Positions 1-7,461 of a stretch of DNA of 18,069 nt are shown here, piece after piece (the stretch's first letter is position 1; every line of letters starts with the position of its first letter). The stretch is from Pseudomonadota bacterium (GTDB lineage: Bacteria > Pseudomonadota > Alphaproteobacteria > Rhizobiales > Xanthobacteraceae). Below the pieces are notes generated by a model that did not search any database, was not told the origin of the DNA, and worked only from the letters and a program-made list of their open reading frames with translations. The translations under genes were made by a program, and so were the position numbers. Where the stretch lies: NCBI GenBank assembly GCA_023432845.1, contig JAEZEY010000319.1, forward strand, positions 1 to 18,069, read 5' to 3'.

Positions 1-453
1 GCCAATGACAATGGCGGCGGTCAGGTGGTGGTGTCCGGTGACAAGGCGGCCATCGAACGCGCCGTCGAAATCGCCAAGACCAAAGGCGCCAAGCGCGCAA
101 TGCTGCTGCAGGTGTCCGCGCCATTCCATTGCGCCCTGATGCAGCCCGCCGCCGACGTGATGGCGGAAGCCTTGTCGAAGGTTCAGGTCAACAAACCGGC
201 GGTGCCGGTGGTTGCCAATGTCACCGCGAGCCCGCTCAGCGAGGCTGCCGAAATCGTCAAGTCGCTGGTGGCGCAGGTGACGGGCACGGTGCGCTGGCGC
301 GAATGCGTCGCTTACATGGCGGCGCAGGGCGTGACCCAATTCTACGAAGTCGGTGCCGGCAAGGTGCTGGCCGGTCTCAATAAGCGCATCGCCGATGGTG
401 CGACCACGATATCGATCGGCACGCCCGACGATGTTGGCGCCTTCAAGATTTAA
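1..453 (+). CDS. fabD: Malonyl-CoA:ACP transacylase, C-terminal half (5' end outside the window)
   Basis: This enzyme moves the malonyl group from CoA to acyl carrier protein, supplying the two-carbon donor for type II fatty-acid synthesis in the cytoplasm. Only the last 150 residues are present. The frame is open to the window edge, so the first visible ATG (25) is internal, and the GHSxGE nucleophile region lies outside. The visible part matches the FabD C-terminal half: the catalytic histidine sits in APFHCALMQPAA (His at codon 127-129), followed by the VVANVTA segment and a WRECVAYMAAQGVTQFYEVG stretch typical of the acyltransferase fold. The stop is 22 nt before fabG, so the two are probably co-transcribed. 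Its promoter is not visible. Confidence 0.95.
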   Translation, partial: ANDNGGGQVVVSGDKAAIERAVEIAKTKGAKRAMLLQVSAPFHCALMQPAADVMAEALSKVQVNKPAVPVVANVTASPLSEAAEIVKSLVAQVTGTVRWRECVAYMAAQGVTQFYEVGAGKVLAGLNKRIADGATTISIGTPDDVGAFKI

Positions 454-475
454 GATTTGGCCGGGAGAAATACTG

Positions 476-1213
476 ATGTTCAGTCTCAACGGAAAAACCG
501 CGCTGGTCACCGGCGCGACCGGCGCCATCGGCGAAGCCATTGCGCGCGCGATGCATGCGCAGGGCGCCACCGTCGCCATCTCCGGTACGCGTCAGGAAGT
601 TCTCGACAAGCTCGCCGGCGATCTCGGCAGCCGCGTCCATGTGCTGCCCTGCGATCTGTCCAATATGGAGCAGGTCGAGGCGCTGGTGCCGGCGGCCGAA
701 GAGAAGATGGAGAAGCTCGACATCCTCGTGGCGAACGCCGGCGTCAACAAGGATAACCTGTTCGTTCAGCTCAAGGATGAGGACTGGGACAAGGTCATCG
801 CCGTCAATCTCACGGCGACTTTCCGGCTGACCCGCGCCGCGGTGTCGCGCATGATGCGCCGGCGCTATGGCCGCATCGTCGGCATCTCATCGGTGGTCGG
901 CTTCACCGGCAATCCGGGGCAGGGCAACTACACGGCGTCGAAGGCCGGCATGGTCGGCATGATGAAGTCGGTCGCCGCCGAATACGCCAAGCGCAACGTC
1001 ACTGCGAACTGCATCGCGCCGGGCATCATCACGTCCGCTATGACCGACAAGCTCAACGACAAGCAGCGTGAGACAATTCTTTCCAAGGTTCCTGCGGGGA
1101 AACTCGGCACGCCGCTGGACGTGGCGGCGGCGGCGGTCTATCTGGCCTCCGACGAAGCGGCCTATGTGACCGGCCAGACCATTCATGTGAATGGCGGCAT
1201 GGCCATGTTCTAG
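476..1213 (+). CDS. fabG: 3-oxoacyl-[ACP] reductase
   Basis: This NADPH-dependent enzyme reduces beta-ketoacyl-ACP to beta-hydroxyacyl-ACP, the first reduction of each fatty-acid elongation cycle. It is 245 aa, the normal FabG length. It has the short-chain dehydrogenase pattern: TGATGAIG nucleotide-binding loop at 12-19, NAG at 87-89, and a catalytic set of Asn111, Ser139, Tyr152 (in NYTASK) and Lys156. The C-terminal IHVNGGMAMF is typical of FabG. The ATG at 476 is chosen because a GGGAGA ribosome site lies 7 nt upstream and the protein then starts at the usual point. The frame is open further upstream (to 353), but that part overlaps fabD and has no family resemblance. Confidence 0.97.
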   Translation: MFSLNGKTALVTGATGAIGEAIARAMHAQGATVAISGTRQEVLDKLAGDLGSRVHVLPCDLSNMEQVEALVPAAEEKMEKLDILVANAGVNKDNLFVQLKDEDWDKVIAVNLTATFRLTRAAVSRMMRRRYGRIVGISSVVGFTGNPGQGNYTASKAGMVGMMKSVAAEYAKRNVTANCIAPGIITSAMTDKLNDKQRETILSKVPAGKLGTPLDVAAAAVYLASDEAAYVTGQTIHVNGGMAMF

Positions 1214-1532
1214 GGCGCCGCACGCCGGTTGCCGGGGCAATGGCGTGTGCGAGCAATACCGAGAGCGTATCGACAAGCGATGAATTTGCGTGGCTTTTCA
1301 GCCCTCTAACGAATAGACTGGGGCTGCTAGTCAACGGATTTGAAGTGTGGTAACCGAATTTCGGCCCGGCTGGGGCGGCCGATGGCGGAAGTCTTGATGC
1401 ACCGAAAACAGGGTGCCAGATGCTCCGCGATCCGACGCCGTAGACGCCACTGTCACCACGACGAGGCCGAAGCGCGATGGCTGTGAACCGACCGGGGCGC
1501 AGCCAATTCTAATGAAGCACGAGGTTGGACCG
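1214..1532 (+). other. fabG-acpP intergenic region (acpP leader)
   Basis: This 319-nt stretch has no supported gene. It is unusually long for a fab operon and probably carries a dedicated acpP promoter, but no convincing TTGACA/TATAAT pair was found. The best -10-like hexamer, TAGACT at 1314-1319, has no good partner upstream. A 5-bp hairpin (GCACC at 1399-1403 with GGTGC at 1412-1416) is visible but could be chance. The acpP ribosome site GAGG (1521-1524) lies at the end. Confidence 0.5.
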
Positions 1533-1772
1533 ATGAGTGACGTTGCCGAGCGGGTGAAGAAGATCGTCGTGGAGCACCTGGGCGTCGAGCCCGACAAGGT
1601 GACCGAAGGGGCAAGCTTTATCGATGATCTTGGCGCCGACAGTCTCGACACTGTCGAGCTCGTGATGGCCTTCGAGGAAGAGTTCGGCTGCGAGATTCCC
1701 GACGATGCCGCCGAGACGATTCTCACCGTCGGCGACGCCGTCAAATTCCTCGAAAAGAACGCCAAGAGCTGA
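1533..1772 (+). CDS. acpP: Acyl carrier protein
   Basis: This small acidic protein carries growing fatty-acyl chains as thioesters on a 4'-phosphopantetheine arm and hands them to the Fab enzymes and to lipid A and phospholipid synthesis. It is 79 aa, the family's standard size. The arm attaches at Ser37 in the GADSLD motif at the start of helix II, and the acidic helix DTVELVMAFEEEFG follows. Cys53 just after it is, from memory, common in alphaproteobacterial ACPs. The ATG at 1533 has GAGG 8 nt upstream. An in-frame ATG at 1512 would add seven residues but lacks a comparable ribosome site. A hairpin lies 54 nt after the stop, before fabF. Confidence 0.97.
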   Translation: MSDVAERVKKIVVEHLGVEPDKVTEGASFIDDLGADSLDTVELVMAFEEEFGCEIPDDAAETILTVGDAVKFLEKNAKS

Positions 1773-1801
1773 ACGCTGCGGGGCGAACTGACGCTCCCGC
1801 G

Positions 1802-1831
1802 CATCGGCTTTCCGGACATCGGCTGGCCGGA
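1802..1831. repeat. Two tandem 15-bp direct repeats between acpP and fabF
   Basis: CATCGGCTTTCCGGA (1802-1816) is followed directly by CATCGGCTGGCCGGA (1817-1831); 13 of 15 positions match. The second unit runs into the left arm of the hairpin at 1827-1866. It could be a small local duplication or a protein-binding site. Confidence 0.7.
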
Positions 1832-1871
1832 CGCTGTCTTGCCGCATAGCGGCATGTGGCGTCCGGATTTT
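1827..1871 (+). terminator. Stacked hairpin after acpP: candidate partial terminator or mRNA 3' end
   Basis: CCGGACGC (1827-1834) pairs perfectly with GCGTCCGG (1859-1866). Inside it TGCCGC (1840-1845) pairs with GCGGCA (1849-1854) around an ATA loop, and short internal loops of 5 and 4 nt join the two stems. ATTTT follows at 1867-1871, a short T-tract. The structure starts 54 nt after the acpP stop and ends about 120 nt before fabF. Its likely role is to stop part of the transcription after acpP, or to protect the acpP mRNA 3' end, giving more ACP than FabF. The pairing is seen; the role is inferred. Confidence 0.55.
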
Positions 1872-1987
1872 CCAGATGATCGCCGCCCGAGCCGTGAGCG
1901 GGCAGACTGTATCCGCAGCGCCGCGCACCGTCCGCTGGTGCCGGCCGATGTGGTTGCGTGCGTCAGCGATATTGCACGGAGCCGGGT

Positions 1988-3253
1988 ATGAGACGGGTTG
2001 TCGTCACCGGAATGGGAATGCTGACGCCGCTGGGTTGCGGCGTCGAGGCGACCTGGTCGCGCATCCTGAAGGGCGAGAGCGGGGCGAAGAAGGTCGACAC
2101 CTTCGAGGTCTCCGATATCGCCGCCAGGGTCGCGTGCATGATTCCGCGCGGCGACGGCACGAACGGCACCTACAATCCCGATCAGTGGATGGAGCCGAAA
2201 GAGCAACGCAAGGTCGATCCTTTCATCGTCTATGCGATGTGCGCGGCCAAGCAGGCGCTCGACGATGCCGGCTGGCATCCGAAGACCGAGGAAGAGAAGA
2301 TCGTCTCGGGCGTCATGATTGGCTCCGGCATTGGCGGTATTGAAGGCATCGCCGAGACGGCCGTCATCCTGCATGAGAAGGGGCCGCGGCGGGTCTCGCC
2401 GTTCTTCATTCCCGGCCGCATCATCAATCTTGCTTCCGGCTTCGTCTCGATCGAGCACGGCCTCAAGGGCCCGAACTCCGCGGTGGTCACCGCCTGCTCG
2501 ACCGGCGCACATGCCATCGGCGATGCCGGCCGCATGATCGCGCTCGGCGATGCCGATGTGATGGTGGCGGGTGGCGCGGAATCGCCCGTGAACAGAATGT
2601 CGCTCGCCGGCTTCTCGGCGCTGCGTGCGCTGTCGACCGCTTTCAACGAGGAGCCGACACGGGCCTCGCGTCCTTACGACAAGGCGCGCGACGGCTTCGT
2701 CATGGGCGAGGGCGCCGGCGCGGTCGTGCTCGAGGAGCTGGAGCATGCCAAGGCGCGCGGCGCCAGGATCTACGGCGAACTCGTCGGCTACGGCCTGTCG
2801 GGCGACGCCTATCACATCACCGCGCCGACTCCGGACGGCGACGGCGCCTATCGCTGCATGAAGATGGCGCTCAAGCGCGCCGGGCTGTCGCCGGGCGATA
2901 TCGACTACATCAACGCCCACGGCACCTCGACGCCACTCGGCGACGAGATCGAGCTTGGCGCGGTGCAGCGCCTGGTCGGCAACGATGCCGGGCACGTTTC
3001 GATGTCGTCGACCAAGTCGTGCATCGGCCATCTGCTCGGCGCCGCCGGCGCGGTCGAAGCAATTTTCTCGATCCTCGCCATCCGCGACAAGGTCGCGCCG
3101 CCGACGATCAACCTCGACAATCCGTCCGTCGACACGCCGATTGATTTGGTGCCGCACAAGGCCCGCGAACGCGATGTGGATGTGGCGCTGTCGAATTCGT
3201 TCGGTTTCGGCGGCACCAACGCTTCGCTGATCTTCAGCCGGTATAACGGCTAG
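1988..3253 (+). CDS. fabF: 3-oxoacyl-[ACP] synthase II
   Basis: FabF condenses malonyl-ACP with acyl-ACP to lengthen fatty acids, and in proteobacteria it is important for long unsaturated chains. The protein is 421 aa against about 413 in E. coli. The Cys-His-His active site is complete: Cys170 in VVTACSTGAHAIG, His311 in NAHGTSTPLGD and His348 in KSCIGHLLGAAGAVEA. The C-terminal NSFGFGGTNASL loop, which gates the active site, is present. The ATG at 1988 has GGAG 6 nt upstream and gives the expected MRRVVVTGMG start; a GTG at 1958 in the same frame is less likely. The 215-nt gap to acpP suggests its expression is partly separate from acpP. Confidence 0.97.
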   Translation: MRRVVVTGMGMLTPLGCGVEATWSRILKGESGAKKVDTFEVSDIAARVACMIPRGDGTNGTYNPDQWMEPKEQRKVDPFIVYAMCAAKQALDDAGWHPKTEEEKIVSGVMIGSGIGGIEGIAETAVILHEKGPRRVSPFFIPGRIINLASGFVSIEHGLKGPNSAVVTACSTGAHAIGDAGRMIALGDADVMVAGGAESPVNRMSLAGFSALRALSTAFNEEPTRASRPYDKARDGFVMGEGAGAVVLEELEHAKARGARIYGELVGYGLSGDAYHITAPTPDGDGAYRCMKMALKRAGLSPGDIDYINAHGTSTPLGDEIELGAVQRLVGNDAGHVSMSSTKSCIGHLLGAAGAVEAIFSILAIRDKVAPPTINLDNPSVDTPIDLVPHKARERDVDVALSNSFGFGGTNASLIFSRYNG

Positions 3254-3276
3254 CGCGCTGCGCCGCGGCTGCGCTA
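3251..3276 (+). terminator. Inverted repeat spanning the fabF stop codon
   Basis: TAGCGC (3251-3256, beginning with the fabF stop codon) is the reverse complement of GCGCTA (3271-3276), and the 14-nt GC-rich interior contains the self-complementary GCCGCGGC. No T-tract follows, so a terminator role is weakly supported. It may be chance in GC-rich DNA or an mRNA 3'-end structure. Confidence 0.3.
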
Positions 3277-3559
3277 ACCTTGCCGCGAACGGTGCTTGGG
3301 GGACGGAAGGAGAGGGAAACTCTGCCGGCTGCGGTGGCGGAAGAGGCCATTCGCTTCGTTATGGGAGATCGGGCAGCGCGGCCTCGCGCTTTCGCCACAT
3401 TTCCTTCTAACCTGCGCAATCTTCTTATACTTTCGCGCCGCGGCCCTCGGAGCGCGACCACGCCGCGCCGATGCCCGGCGGATCTGTCAGAGGCGCGAAT
3501 CGAAAGTCGGGTTAAGCGAGTTGCGAAGCCTGAAGAGCTAGGAAAGCGAGAGCGGACTT
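3277..3559 (+). other. fabF-mltG intergenic region
   Basis: About 283 nt without a supported gene. A TATACT hexamer at 3426-3431 is a good -10 match in a locally AT-rich patch, but the region about 17 nt upstream (CCTTCT) is not a recognisable -35. If it is real, mltG would have its own promoter and a leader of roughly 120 nt. The in-frame stop TAG at 3539-3541 limits how far upstream mltG can start, and a GAGAG ribosome-site candidate lies at 3548-3552. Confidence 0.35.
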
Positions 3560-4828
3560 TTGGCCAATCTTCCACCAGACCAGGACCGGCAGCCGGGCGT
3601 GCGCCCCGGCTCGACCGGGCGCAGCGCTGCCAGCGCGGTGCCGCCGCCGTCCGCCAACAAGCTGCCCCGCTCGCCTCGCGTCGCGCTCGAGCCGGAAATG
3701 GTTCCGGTGCCGCGGCGTCATTCGGCCCGCGTCCGTCACCCGATGGTGGTGTTCGGCAACGCCATCTTCACGCTGCTCGTCCTCATCGCGCTCGCCGGCG
3801 GCGCCGCGCTGTATGTCGGCAAGCAGCGCTTCGATGCCCCCGGTCCGCTCGCCGAGGACAAGATCGTCAACGTTCCCCAGGGTTACGGCGTCAGCGACAT
3901 CTCCGATCTCCTCAAGCGTGAGGGCGTCATCGACCAGCCTTACGTTTTCATCGGCGGCGTTGCCGTCCTGAAGGCGCGCGGGCTGACGTTGAAGCACGGC
4001 GAATACAAGTTCACCAAGCAGGCGAGCCTGGCGGACGTGGTCGAGACCTTGAGCGAAGGCAAGGTGGTGCAGCACAGCTTCACGGTGGCCGAAGGGCTGA
4101 CCTCCGAACAGATCGTGCAGCGCCTGCTCGAGACGGATGCCCTGTCGGGGCAGATCAAGGAAATTCCGCGCGAAGGCACGCTGCTGCCGGAGACTTACAA
4201 GTTCACGCGCGGCATGTCGCGCGAGCAGGTTCTTCAGCGCATGCAGCAGGCGCAGAAGCGCGTGCTCCAGGAAGTCTGGGCGCGGCGCTCGCCCGATCTG
4301 CCGGCGCAGATCCAGACGCCGGAGCAGCTTGTTACGCTGGCGTCGATCGTCGAAAAGGAAACCGGCCGCGACGACGAGCGCACGCGCGTCGCTGCCGTCT
4401 TCGTCAACCGCCTCAAGGCGAAGATGAAGCTGCAATCCGATCCGACCATCATCTACGGCCTGATCGGCGGCAAGGGCGCGCTCGGCCGTCCGATCATGAA
4501 GAGCGAGATCGAGCAGCACACGCCGTACAATACCTATACGATCGAGGGCCTGCCGCCGGGACCGATCGCGAATCCGGGCCGCGCTTCACTGGAGGCCACC
4601 GCCAATCCGGCGCGCACCAAGGAGTTGTTCTTCGTCGCCGACGGGACCGGCGGCCATACATTCTCCGACACTTACGCCGAACACCAGAAGGCCGTCGCCA
4701 AGCTGCGCGCTATCGAGCGCGGCAATGGTGCGGCACCGGCGGCGCCGGCCGCAGCGCTCCCTGCGGCGGAAGCGCCGGCACCTGGGCCGGCTCCGGAGCC
4801 GAAGCCAAAAGCGAATCTGCGACGGTAA
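3560..4828 (+). CDS. mltG: Endolytic murein transglycosylase (YceG/MltG family)
   Basis: MltG is an inner-membrane enzyme that cuts newly made glycan strands in the periplasm and is thought to set glycan chain length. The 422-aa protein has a Pro/Arg-rich cytoplasmic N-terminus (1-60), one membrane helix (about 63-86), a LysM-like segment (about 100-170) and the YceG catalytic domain. The catalytic glutamate lies in ASIVEKETG (261-269), followed by VFVNRL, LQSDPTIIYG (291-300), YNTYTIEGLPPGPI and the ADGTGGHTFS signature. The tail (390-422) is Ala/Pro-rich and probably disordered. The only start before the conserved region is TTG at 3560, since a stop lies at 3539 and the next ATG is at 3698. 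E. coli also carries mltG downstream of fabF (with pabC between), so the link is old. Confidence 0.92.
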   Translation: MANLPPDQDRQPGVRPGSTGRSAASAVPPPSANKLPRSPRVALEPEMVPVPRRHSARVRHPMVVFGNAIFTLLVLIALAGGAALYVGKQRFDAPGPLAEDKIVNVPQGYGVSDISDLLKREGVIDQPYVFIGGVAVLKARGLTLKHGEYKFTKQASLADVVETLSEGKVVQHSFTVAEGLTSEQIVQRLLETDALSGQIKEIPREGTLLPETYKFTRGMSREQVLQRMQQAQKRVLQEVWARRSPDLPAQIQTPEQLVTLASIVEKETGRDDERTRVAAVFVNRLKAKMKLQSDPTIIYGLIGGKGALGRPIMKSEIEQHTPYNTYTIEGLPPGPIANPGRASLEATANPARTKELFFVADGTGGHTFSDTYAEHQKAVAKLRAIERGNGAAPAAPAAALPAAEAPAPGPAPEPKPKANLRR

Positions 4829-4938
4829 CGAGGCGGTTTCCTTTTTCTCCATTTCTGGCCCGGCACCGTTTCCTCGCCGCCGGCGGATGCTTTATGGTCG
4901 CCCCGGTTTTCGCCTGAATAGCACGTGAGTTGTCCTCA

Positions 4939-5829
4939 ATGACCTTGTCGAGCATGACCGGATTTGCGCGGGGCCAGGGGGCCGCCGGCGGCTATGTCTG
5001 GAATTGGGAGATCAAGTCGATCAACGCCAAGGGCCTCGATGTGCGGCTGCGCGTGCCGCCGGGCTGGGATGCCGTCGAGGTCGTGGCGCGCAAGGCCGCG
5101 ACCGATGCGCTGGCGCGCGGCACCGTCTACGGCAATCTCACCGTTGAGCGCAAAGGCAGGGTACCGAAGGTCAAGATCAACGAGCCGGTGCTGGCGGCCA
5201 TCATCGCTACGCTCGACCAGATCGACAATCGCATCGTCGGCGCTGGACGGCCGACGCTGGATGGCATCCTCGCGCTCAAGGGCGTCATCGAAATCACGGA
5301 GGACGACGACACGCCCGAGGCGCGGCAGGCGGCGGAGCAGGCGGTTATTGCTGGCTTCAACAAGACGCTCGCCGAACTCGTGGCGATGCGCCGCGCGGAA
5401 GGCGCCACGCTGGGCAAAGTCCTGACGGCGCGGCTCGATGAGATCGGTAAGCTCGCCGCCCGCGCCGAGACTGCTCCGGGACGCAAGCCGGAAGCGATCA
5501 AGGCCCGGCTTGCCGAGCAGGTGGCGAACCTGATCGAGGCTTCGCAGCGTTTCGACAACGATCGGCTCTATCAGGAGGCGATCCTGCTGGCCAGCAAGGC
5601 CGACATCCGCGAGGAGCTCGATCGGCTCGCCTCGCATGGCACGCAGGCTCGCAAGCTGATCGCCGAAGGCGGTCCGATCGGCCGCCGTCTCGATTTTCTG
5701 GCGCAGGAACTCAACCGCGAATCGAATACGCTGACCGCCAAGGCGAACGACGTTGAGCTCGCCAATATCGGCCTCGAGCTCAAGACGGTGGTCGAGCAAT
5801 TCCGCGAGCAGGTGCAGAACCTGGAATGA
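4939..5829 (+). CDS. yicC: YicC/YloC-family endoribonuclease-type protein
   Basis: The YicC/YloC family has been described as endoribonucleases: YloC of Bacillus cleaves RNA, and E. coli YicC affects turnover of a small RNA. The RNA target in this organism is unknown. The 296-aa protein (E. coli about 287) has the family start MTLSSMTGFARG, the SINAKGLDVRLRVP motif near residues 27-40 and an intact C-terminal signature (RRLDFLAQELNRESNTLTAK, then EQFREQVQNLE). The ATG at 4939 is chosen because it gives the conserved N-terminus. A TTG at 4930 is in frame and the ribosome site is weak for both. Its stop overlaps the gmk start by 4 nt (ATGA), so translation of the two is probably coupled. Confidence 0.93.
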   Translation: MTLSSMTGFARGQGAAGGYVWNWEIKSINAKGLDVRLRVPPGWDAVEVVARKAATDALARGTVYGNLTVERKGRVPKVKINEPVLAAIIATLDQIDNRIVGAGRPTLDGILALKGVIEITEDDDTPEARQAAEQAVIAGFNKTLAELVAMRRAEGATLGKVLTARLDEIGKLAARAETAPGRKPEAIKARLAEQVANLIEASQRFDNDRLYQEAILLASKADIREELDRLASHGTQARKLIAEGGPIGRRLDFLAQELNRESNTLTAKANDVELANIGLELKTVVEQFREQVQNLE

Positions 5830-6497
5830 ACGACGAAGCCGACATCACACGCCGTGGCATCATGCTGGTGCTGTCGTCGCCGTCCGGCGCCGGCAAGACG
5901 ACGCTGACGCGCAATCTGCTCGAGCAGGAAAACATCGATTATCCCGGCAAGCTCGCCCTGTCGGTGTCGGCGACGACGCGGGCGAAGCGGCCGAGCGAAA
6001 TCGAGGGCGTGCATTATTTCTTCAAGACCAAGCGTCAGTTCGAGGTGATGCGCGATTCCGGCGAACTTCTCGAATGGGCCGAGGTGCACGGCAATTTCTA
6101 CGGCACCCCGCGCGAGCCGGTGGAGCGGGCGCTCGCCGAGGGCCGCGACGTGTTGTTCGACATCGATTGGCAGGGTACGCGACAGCTGCTCGAGAAAATG
6201 CGCGATGACGTCGTCACCGTGTTCGTGCTGCCGCCGTCGGCGCAGGAATTGAAGTCGCGCCTGGTGCGCCGCGCCGAGGACAGCGATGCGGTGATCGCGC
6301 AGCGATTGCGCAACGCGGCGGAAGAATTCCAGCACTGGAACGAGTACGACTACATTCTCGTGAACCGCGATCTCGACAAGAGCTTCGCCCGGCTGCGTGC
6401 CATCCTGACTGCCGAGCGCCTCAAGCGCGTCAAGATGCCCAATCTCAATGACTTCGTTGCCAAGCTGCTGACGGAATTGAAGGGCCTGACGCCGTAG
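5826..6497 (+). CDS. gmk: Guanylate kinase
   Basis: Gmk phosphorylates GMP to GDP with ATP, an essential step in GTP and dGTP supply in the cytoplasm. The product is 223 aa, slightly longer than the 207 aa of E. coli because of a short N-terminal extension. The P-loop SSPSGAGKTT is at 17-26. The GMP-binding region SVSATTRAKRPSEIEGVHYFF is at 46-66, followed by the conserved EWAEVHGNFYGTP and the DIDWQGTRQL segment. The ATG at 5826 lies inside the yicC stop region (ATGA overlap). The gene ends 8 nt before a long inverted repeat that separates it from the convergent rsmA. Confidence 0.97.
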   Translation: MNDEADITRRGIMLVLSSPSGAGKTTLTRNLLEQENIDYPGKLALSVSATTRAKRPSEIEGVHYFFKTKRQFEVMRDSGELLEWAEVHGNFYGTPREPVERALAEGRDVLFDIDWQGTRQLLEKMRDDVVTVFVLPPSAQELKSRLVRRAEDSDAVIAQRLRNAAEEFQHWNEYDYILVNRDLDKSFARLRAILTAERLKRVKMPNLNDFVAKLLTELKGLTP

Positions 6498-6505
6498 CCA
6501 GAAGC

Positions 6506-6589
6506 GCGTCATGCCCGGCCTTGTGCCGGACATCCACGTCTTGACGATAAGCAAGGTGTGGATGGCCGGGACAACCCCGGCCATGACGA
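6506..6589. repeat. Long imperfect inverted repeat between convergent gmk and rsmA
   Basis: The left arm 6506-6542 and right arm 6553-6589 are each 37 nt and match as reverse complements at 29 of 37 positions, with a 10-nt loop (6543-6552). Each arm contains a GTCATG-CCGG core and an ATCCAC box. From memory this resembles the palindromes scattered through Bradyrhizobium-type genomes, so it is likely a dispersed non-autonomous element. It fills almost the whole space between two converging genes, so the transcript could fold from either strand and help end transcription in both directions. No second copy was noticed in this window. Confidence 0.85.
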
Positions 6590-6592
6590 GGA

Positions 6593-7453
6593 TTATGCGA
6601 TCCGCCCGTTCTTCAACTTCACATATTCCTGCGCCAATGCGACGAATCCCGGCACGTCGATCTCCTCGGCGCGCGCGGTCGGTGCGATATCGGCGGCGAC
6701 GAGCAGGGCATTGGCGTCGACGCCCAGCGACTTGAGGCTCTGACGCAGCATCTTGCGACGCTGGCCGAAGGCGGCCTCGGTGACGCGCTGCAGGGCCTGC
6801 GGGTCGCACGGGATCGGCCGCTCGCGGGGGTCGAGCCGCACCACCGACGATGTAACACTGGGCGGCGGCACGAAGGCCGACGGAGCGACGTCGAACAGGA
6901 TCTTCGCTTCGCAACGCCAGCCGGAGAGCACGGCGAGACGGCCGTAGGCGTCATCACCGACGCGGGCGACGATGCGCTCGGCGACTTCGCGCTGAAACAT
7001 GAGAATCATGCGGTCGTAGAACGGCGGCCAGGGCTCGGCGGTGAGCCACTGGATCAAAAGGGCCGTGCCGACATTGTAGGGCAGGTTGGCGACAATGCGG
7101 CTGCGCTCGGGGCCGACCAGTGCGTTGTAGTCGGCCTGCAGCGCGTCACCGGACACGATCTCGAGCCGGCCCGGATAGTGATCGGCAATTTCTTGCAGGG
7201 CGCCTTGGGCGCGTTCGTCGCGCTCGATGGCGACGACGCGGCGGGCGCCAAGCGACAGAAGCGCGCGCGTCAGTCCGCCCGGCCCGGGGCCAACCTCAAT
7301 GACGGTAACGGATTCCAGAGGCTCGGCGGCGCGCGCGATGCGTGCCGTGAGATTGAGGTCGTGGAGAAAGTTCTGGCCGAGCGATTTCTTCGGCCGTAGT
7401 TCGTACCTGCGGATCACATCGCGCAGTGGCGGCAGGTCGTCGATCGAGCCCAT
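6593..7453 (-). CDS. rsmA: 16S rRNA (adenine1518/1519-N6) dimethyltransferase
   Basis: RsmA (KsgA) uses S-adenosylmethionine to dimethylate two neighbouring adenines near the 3' end of 16S rRNA, a late check in small-subunit assembly. Its loss gives kasugamycin resistance in other bacteria. The 286-aa product shows the family motifs: KKSLGQNFL (22-30), the SAM-binding EVGPGPGGLT (53-62), the acidic residue in VAIERD (Glu77) and the catalytic NLPYN (123-127). The C-terminal part has the usual VPPPSVTSSVVRL segment. It is the last gene of the operon, starting 8 nt after the pdxA stop and ending 3 nt from the inverted repeat. Confidence 0.97.
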   Translation of the reverse strand: MGSIDDLPPLRDVIRRYELRPKKSLGQNFLHDLNLTARIARAAEPLESVTVIEVGPGPGGLTRALLSLGARRVVAIERDERAQGALQEIADHYPGRLEIVSGDALQADYNALVGPERSRIVANLPYNVGTALLIQWLTAEPWPPFYDRMILMFQREVAERIVARVGDDAYGRLAVLSGWRCEAKILFDVAPSAFVPPPSVTSSVVRLDPRERPIPCDPQALQRVTEAAFGQRRKMLRQSLKSLGVDANALLVAADIAPTARAEEIDVPGFVALAQEYVKLKNGRIA

Positions 7454-7461
7454 GTTGCGTC

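Noticed and set aside
1399..1416. Short GCACC/GGTGC hairpin upstream of acpP as a riboswitch or terminator
   Set aside because: Only 5 bp with an 8-nt loop and no T-tract; easily chance in GC-rich DNA.
1331..3157. 608-codon open frame on the minus strand opposite acpP and fabF
   Set aside because: It lies antisense to two certain genes and its product is Arg/His/Asp-rich with no recognisable domain, as expected for antisense frames in GC-rich DNA.
3280..3921. 213-codon plus-strand frame in the fabF-mltG gap
   Set aside because: Arg-rich, overlaps mltG in another frame and has no motif.
3512..4519. 335-codon minus-strand frame opposite mltG
   Set aside because: Antisense shadow of mltG, which has clear catalytic motifs on the plus strand.
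4936..5799. 287-codon minus-strand frame opposite yicC
   Set aside because: Antisense shadow; the plus strand encodes conserved YicC motifs.
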